NCBI GenBank assembly: GCA_907163345.1
Contig: CAJQUN010000032.1
Span: forward strand, 5,122,424-5,186,423
DNA: 64,000 bases
Direction: 5' to 3'
From: Haberlea rhodopensis
Lineage: Eukaryota; Streptophyta; Magnoliopsida; Lamiales; Gesneriaceae
How positions within the stretch are numbered: position 1 is the first letter of the stretch; each line of letters begins with the position of its first letter. Below are positions 58,658 through 64,000 of the stretch, one piece after another. The notes beneath the pieces are model-generated. The model made no database searches. It was not told the DNA's origin and saw only the letters and a program-made list of their open reading frames with translations. Made by a program: the position numbers and the translations under genes.

Positions 58658-58952
58658 AGAGGCAGAAAGTTGAAAAATGTAATGATGTTTTATTTTGTTA
58701 AGTTTATGATGTGAGATGGCTTTGAGGCATCTAATATGGTGTTGTGTGGTCTTGTAGAACCATCCCAGGTACCGGCACCATCAAGGAGATAAAGTCTGTT
58801 GACTCCTCCTCCTTTTGAAAAGGTACGTAAGAGACGTACGGGCATCGGACGGTAACATACATCTTTATACTACAACTATGCTTTTATTGTATGAGTATTC
58901 ACGATGAAATGATGATGTTTATACGATGCTTATATGATGATGTTTACACGAT

Positions 58953-59110
58953 GTTATTGTGGTAAGATGCCACGGGGTAAGATGCCCCACATGGTAAGAG
59001 GCCATGCGATGTTATTGTGGTAAGATGCCATGGGGTAAGATGCCCCACATGGTAAGAGGCCATGCGATGTTTTGTGGTAAGATGCCACGGGGGTAAGATG
59101 CCCCATACAT
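58953..59110. repeat. 58-bp tandem repeat in LTR G
   Basis: Copies start at 58953, 59011 and 59069 (the third is partial). The unit contains GGTAAGATGCCACGGGGTAA, GATGCCCCACATGG and TAAGAGGCCATGCGATG. It lies just after the GTACGT motif, in the same relative slot as the 55-bp repeat of LTR E. Confidence 0.87.
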
Positions 59111-59526
59111 GATTATAAATCAGGGACAACAATAAGAAGTTAATGAATAATCTTGCATATTTACTTAACCAATGTTTCATTCATTTACTATGATGTTTTT
59201 TTGATGTCAAGTAAGATTGTATATGCTCATGATGTGTCGTCCCTGTAGGTACGCTTTTGGACCAAAGGACTAAGGGTCGGGTTGAGGCAGTGAGCTACGA
59301 GGGACACAGGAATGTATAGGATTCAAGTTATGATTAGTATCTACTCTAGGAGTAGTGTAAATCTAAATGCCATTCTTTTGGAATGTAAAGAATTATTTTT
59401 GAAGTTTTTTAGTTTGGCCTGTAATCCTGTTAGCTCGTGTAACAACCGAAACCTTGAGATGTTATTTAATGCATGATTAGTCCTTCCTATGTCTATTAAT
59501 CACTGTTAAGGTGGGAAGACCCCACA

Positions 59527-60650
59527 CCTGCCTTACATGAGCGTATGCCATACAACCAAAGACTTTGAAAGTCTTGTAGTCAGCTGGTTTCCCATACCAA
59601 ACCTCCACCGGTGTCTTAAAGTTATTGGTAGCAGACGCACACCGGTTGACCAAATAACAAGCTATAGACAAAGCTTCAGGCCAGAAAGTCTTGGGAACAC
59701 CAGCATTCAGTAACATGCATCTAACCCTCTCCAACAGACTTCTATTCACCCTTTCAGCTAGGCCGTTCTGTTGAGGGGTATTGGCCACGGTCTTGTGCCT
59801 AGTAATGCCAGATTTTCTACAAACTCATTGAACTCCCAGAAACAGATTCTAGTCCATTGTATGTCCTAAGATGCTTAAGCTTTGTTCCCATCTTAGTCTA
59901 AGTCATTGTATTCCATTCCCTAAATCTTCCAAATGCCTCAAATTTATTTTTCAATACAAAGACCCAGACACTTCTCGAGTAGTCATCTATAATGGGCATG
60001 CAATACCTTCCACCACCATGAGTTTGAGTTCTAGTAGGTCCCCAAACATCTGCATGCAAATAATCAAAAGGTCTAACTGTCTTATGATTTCCAGTGCTGA
60101 ACTTAACCCTTTTGAGTTTTCCTAGCACGCATTGTTCACAGAATTCCAAGTTTTCAATTTTATCTCAACATAATTCTGCTTGGACAATTCTGCAAGACCT
60201 CTCTCACTCACATACCCTAATCTCTTGTGCCACAAATTGGCTGCTAAGATCAGTCTAACTTTTGGTGGCTGAGAGACCTGATACCATGTTTCTTGTCAGT
60301 GAATACAATCCATTTTTTCCTAACTCCTTTCATGAAAACTAGGGATCCCTTTAACACTTTTAATGATCCATTCTCAGCCTTAAAGGTGTACCCATTAATC
60401 TCTAGTGTGCCTAAGGAAATTAGATTTCTTTTGAGTTCTGGAATGTATCTCACTTCTTGCAAGAGCTTTTCTGTACCATCATGCATTCTCAGTCTAATGG
60501 AACCAATCCAAATAACCTTGCAGCCTTTGTTGTCCCCAAGCAACACTAGCCCACCCTCAACTCGGTCGAGAGTCTCAAACCAGTCCTTGTTGGGGCACAT
60601 ATGGAAGCTGCAACCTGAATCTAGTATCTATTCTTCATTGGTCTCTGTTT
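59527..60650 (-). pseudogene. Copia F protease and integrase, broken
   Basis: On the minus strand: ILDSGCSFHMCPNKDW (protease D), preceded by TAG where Trp is expected (about 60628). Then LRMHDGTEKLLQEVRYIPEL, the pre-integrase CEQCVLGK motif, integrase FDYLHADVWGP and DDYSRSVWVF, a degraded middle with the second D region (about 59800-59890), TPQQNGLAERVNRSLLERVR with the catalytic E, and CMAYAHVRQ at the solo LTR insertion. Frames shift near 60240, 60150 and 59850. Confidence 0.87.
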
Positions 60651-60739
60651 GGTCCACTACTAATGCATCTACTGAATCATATTCATCTGATACTACCTAT
60701 GCATTATTCTCGTTACTAGGTTTCTCCTGGTCTTTTTCC

Positions 60740-61510
60740 CATTCCAGTCAGTCTCTCTTGAAGTGACATTCCTTGTGGCAATTGTAGCACTTATACTGAG
60801 TTTTTGATGCTTTTCCATCGCCACCTTTAGCAAGACTGGATTTCGATTCGATTTAGCCTTCTTGGCCCACTTCTGACTGTGCTGGTCATGTTTTTCCGGT
60901 CTGCCCCTCGTGAACAGACCGTCCCCGGTACTTACTTCCTTCCCATCGATTTTTCTCTACAATTCCTTGGCTCTTACCGCTGACTGGACTTCCTCAAGGG
61001 AAATCGTCTGATCTCTTCCATAGAGCATAGCATCCTGAAATTATCGTATGACTTTAGAATCGAGTTTAATAGTAGCAAAACTTTGTCCTCATCCTCGAGT
61101 TTCACATCTATGTTCTCAAGATCATCAATGATCTTGTTGAAGTCATCAATCTGTATCGAGACTGATTTTTCCGCCGTCATTTTGAATGAATAAAGCCTTT
61201 GCTTCATGTAGAGTCGATTCGCCAAAGATTTCGTCATATACAGGTGCTCTAATTTTGTCCATACATCGCTTGCTGACTTTTCCCTCGCCACTTCTCGGAG
61301 TGCCTTATCACCAAGGCTCAATATTATTGAACTATGAGCCTTGTCTAGGATTTCCGACTTCTCTTTTTTAGATAGGGTGGCAGGGAGTGCGTCGATTCCT
61401 TTCAGTGCGTCAACTGTTTCTTGTTGCACCATGATTGCTCGCATCTTGATTATCCATATCCAAAATCGTTCTGTCCAGAAAACTTCTCTATATTGAACTT
61501 GGTGGATCCC
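60740..61510 (-). pseudogene. Copia F gag, broken
   Basis: The ATG at 61510 (minus strand) opens MGSTKFNIEKFSGQNDFG. A 1-base shift near 61455 moves the frame into MRAIMVQQETVDALKGIDAL, SDVWTKLEHLYMTKSLANRL and FNKIIDDLENIDVKL, ending near 60974 in another shift. A decayed CCHC knuckle (CYNC on the minus strand near 60790) follows. Only 12 bases lie between the start and LTR A3, which replaces the 5' LTR and PBS within this window. Confidence 0.85.
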
Positions 61511-61522
61511 ATCGTCGTGGAT

Positions 61523-62462
61523 TTTGTAAGGACCCCCGTGCCCTTAACCCACAATTAGTGTATTAACCCATGCATTTAGTGCATACAATCATGTAATTAG
61601 GGGGGAAACCACATGCAACCTGCATAATGTGCCAACAATAAAATTTCGTACATTATTCATATCATGTTCAAATTCCCCATACCACTCAACCCTTAAGCAT
61701 GCATCTTATAATACACTAACTTTGTTCTCAATTCATTTAGCAATTCTTTAATTAATTGCATGCCACACATGAATGAAAAGAGAAAGGCCCTTGCCTTTTT
61801 ATACAAACCATATACACACATAGTAGTGCTCACATGCGAGCATTCAATGAATGTATGTGTATCTAATGTATAAAATACCATACTCAATACCGGCACTGGT
61901 ACTTCGGTCCTGGAAGCACCTCCAATCCATAGCTCGATCTCAACTCCGAAGCTACCGCTGTACCTGTACCACCTGCCCCAACAGAGACAGCCCCCACACG
62001 CGGTGAGCATACCAATACCACCAATCCAATAATCACGATATCACATTACATAATTTACAAAATGTAAGGCGGTGAATTTAAAAGGCACTCCCTGAATAGT
62101 GTCATCCTCATATGGATCCCCTGTGCTGTTCCTGTTCTCAAAATAACCGAAACCATCAAATTCCCAAAAGCCAGTTAATCATTTCATTGATTAACTAAAT
62201 CCGTTCACTAATTACCAATTTCCATAATTAACAAATCCAATCATTTATAGATATCGCACATATCTAAACAATGGTTCCACAATCCCATTTCATCGCTTGC
62301 TCAATAGCAGCGGCAACCATAATCGATGTTCGCTCCATAGCGACAACATCTCGACCTCGCTCCATAGCGGCACCATATAGTTCCCAACACATATCCATTT
62401 AATGCAAATACAATATACTATGCATTCAATAATTGCAATAAAATATAAGATTATGCTCGTAC
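61523..62462 (-). mobile_element. LTR A copy 3, interrupted
   Basis: It starts TGTAAGGACCCC and follows the LTR A order to 62462: GCGAG hairpins, then the double hairpin near 61980-62015 and GCTCGCTCCATAGCGGC-like units near 62290-62375. It is cut inside the conserved GCTCGTAC motif (62455-62462) by the second copia. The rest lies beyond 64000. Left flank GATTT (61518-61522) is the presumed target duplication. Confidence 0.8.
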
Positions 62463-63952
62463 TGTTGGGATATGCCCTAAGACAAGTCATTAGATGATTG
62501 TTTAAGACATACAATGTTTATGGATTTATGAATGGCAATTCATTATTGTATATTATTCTTTTAACTGTGCATTGTGAATTAATATATATGTTAATGTCCT
62601 TAGAATAATATTGTATTATTCTTAAAGATGTTCCTAGTCAAGTATTATCATGAAAGGGATAATGATAATACGTAGAGACTAGTATATGTTGATCGATGAA
62701 TTGTTCATTGATATGAGATATCAAATCAACATATGGGTACATGTTAGAGAACGATGTACTGAACAGACCCACCATGAGAATGCAACATGGATAGTTATAT
62801 GATCGTCATATGCAATTCTCATAGTGATAATAATGTATGTAATCCTTACGACTTGTGATCATCAGAGATCCCAACATAAGGAGTTATGTATCTTGATATC
62901 GTCAAACGTTACCCGTAACAGGGTATACTATAAAGGCGACTATTGGATACACTACGAATTATGTAGAGGGATGTTGACTGATCGAGATAGGATTTGTCCC
63001 TCCTATATAACAGGAGATGTGTTTGGCCCTTGATCAAGTGAGAACTTAAATGCATGGCCATGCTCGAATGAGTCGATATGAGATATCGAGCTTATTCGTT
63101 TATTCTAGTTCTACTTGGGGATCAAGAAATAGAGATTGAATATACGAGTATGACTATTACATGACTCGTGTTCAATCTAAACACAAAGGACAAAGGGATT
63201 AAGTTACATGATTAATATTGTCACAAGTTCTAAAGGTTATGTCGAGTCATTGACATTCTCGTAATTTGGGTAGCATCGATGTGTTGCTAGATACCGCTCG
63301 ATGCTTGCGACATAAAATGAGATTTTATGTCACTGCCAACATTACGAGATCCTATCGGGTCGCACAAAAGATTAAATCGAGAAGGGAAATTAAATTCATG
63401 GGATGAATTAAATAATTAAGAGGAGTCTTAATTAATAATCATAAGGATTAATTAAATCATGGGCTTAAGCCCATGAAGCTTTAAGAAAGCCTTTAATTAA
63501 TTATATTTAATATGATTGCAAGGTGATTAATTGGAAGACAATTCATAACACTAAAAACCCTACACAAGCAAGAGCAAAACGGCCGCATCATCACAAGAGC
63601 TCTCGGCCTCCTTCAAAGTCGAGGGGTTCTTGGTGGTTTGGTGGTTGTTTCGATTGTGAATCGAGTTTGTTTCGTGTATAGGATTAATAACAAGTCTAGC
63701 AACTTGTTATTAAACCATCCCTTCGTTCGATTCGATCGTGTGGATACCGTTGAGGCAAAACCATTCGTGTTTTGCTATTGACTCGGAGAAGGCGTAGGAC
63801 GTGGTGCAGCTCCGTGGATTCGGCTTCAAACACGCTACAAGGGTAAGACACTTGTAATTCTCTAATCCGATATGAATCCCTATGTATAGATCGCTGGTTT
63901 GTAATCCCAAAATTTTATTCCGCTGCGTTGTATGCTCATGGGGTAACTTTCA
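62463..63952 (+). repeat. 5' LTR of a second copia element of the same family
   Basis: 1490 bp from TGTTGGGATATG to GGTAACTTTCA. It is close to 6120-7611 over the first about 1080 bp, including the 18-bp palindrome CATGGGCTTAAGCCCATG. It is clearly divergent from about 63540 to 63720 and similar again to the end. Preceding bases CGTAC (62458-62462) are the presumed target duplication. It is an older or different subfamily copy. Confidence 0.92.
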
Positions 63953-63953
63953 G

Positions 63954-64000
63954 TGGTATCAGAGCCAGGTTCAAGGCTCATATCGGATTTTATGTGGTTA
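63954..64000 (+). other. PBS and start of interior of the second copia
   Basis: TGGTATCAGAGCCAGG (63954-63969) is a tRNA-Met-type PBS one base after the LTR. The next bases match the start of the copia leader at 7629 onward. The element continues past the window. Confidence 0.9.

Larger units (their letters stand above)
57531..59526 (+). mobile_element. Solo LTR, family G, with TSD
   Basis: A 1996-bp unit from TGTAATACCCCC to AAGACCCCACA is flanked by a perfect CCTGC (57526-57530, 59527-59531). It interrupts the copia F integrase between AYAHVRQ and DKLEPRA, and removing it restores that frame. Inside are a 17-C run (57801-57817), a CGATCGATCG cluster, AAGGTACGTAAGAGACGTAC (58820-58839) and a 58-bp tandem repeat. 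No coding capacity; the proline-rich ORF near 57759 is a product of the C run. Confidence 0.93.

Overview
The window is nuclear DNA of a flowering plant, probably a eudicot. It is almost entirely nested LTR retrotransposons plus one endogenous pararetrovirus, and it holds no intact host gene. The evidence is Ty1/copia, Athila-type Ty3/gypsy and SIRE-type elements with tRNA-primed PBS sites, a florendovirus-like caulimovirid relic, and two fragments of a plant argininosuccinate synthase (ASS) gene. The asterid/Lamiales flavour of the SIRE third ORF is from memory and is not proven.

Left part (1-21273). Debris of several LTR families (1-2274) is followed by a solo LTR with a perfect 5-bp target duplication (2275-5353). 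Next is an intact, very young copia element (6120-14961). Its two 1492-bp LTRs differ at one base, and it carries one 1320-codon gag-pol ORF. The copia element sits in an LTR of an older minus-strand element (5354-6119, 14962-17719) that retains PBS and PPT but only 848 bp of non-coding interior. A broken minus-strand gypsy pol (18271-19800) then abuts a truncated LTR (19801-21273).

Central nest (21457-50520). An ASS pseudogene on the minus strand is split in frame by about 28.8 kb of insertions, layered as follows: a MITE-like AT-rich element with TA target duplication; a caulimovirid relic (minus strand); a SIRE-type copia (28573-48905, TSD GATTC); a non-autonomous Athila-type gypsy (37035-46963, TSD GGAGC); and a solo LTR (41908-44981, TSD GATGA). 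Beside the last ASS exon fragment, 39 nt of that exon are duplicated in inverted orientation and form a near-perfect hairpin. This is the structure expected of a newborn microRNA or siRNA locus directed at ASS.

Right part (50521-64000). A decayed minus-strand copia (about 50741-61510) is interrupted by a solo LTR (51153-55739), itself interrupted by another (52771-55216), and by a third solo LTR in its integrase (57531-59526). At the right edge a further LTR is broken by a second copy of the young copia family, whose 5' LTR and PBS run off the window.

The most unusual recurring signal is a cluster of the palindrome CGATCGATCG in the putative transcribed leader of several distinct LTR families. 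A comparable cluster of TTCGAA-centred palindromes sits in the leader of the young copia element. All calls come from reading the sequence; family names rest on remembered motifs and no database search was run.
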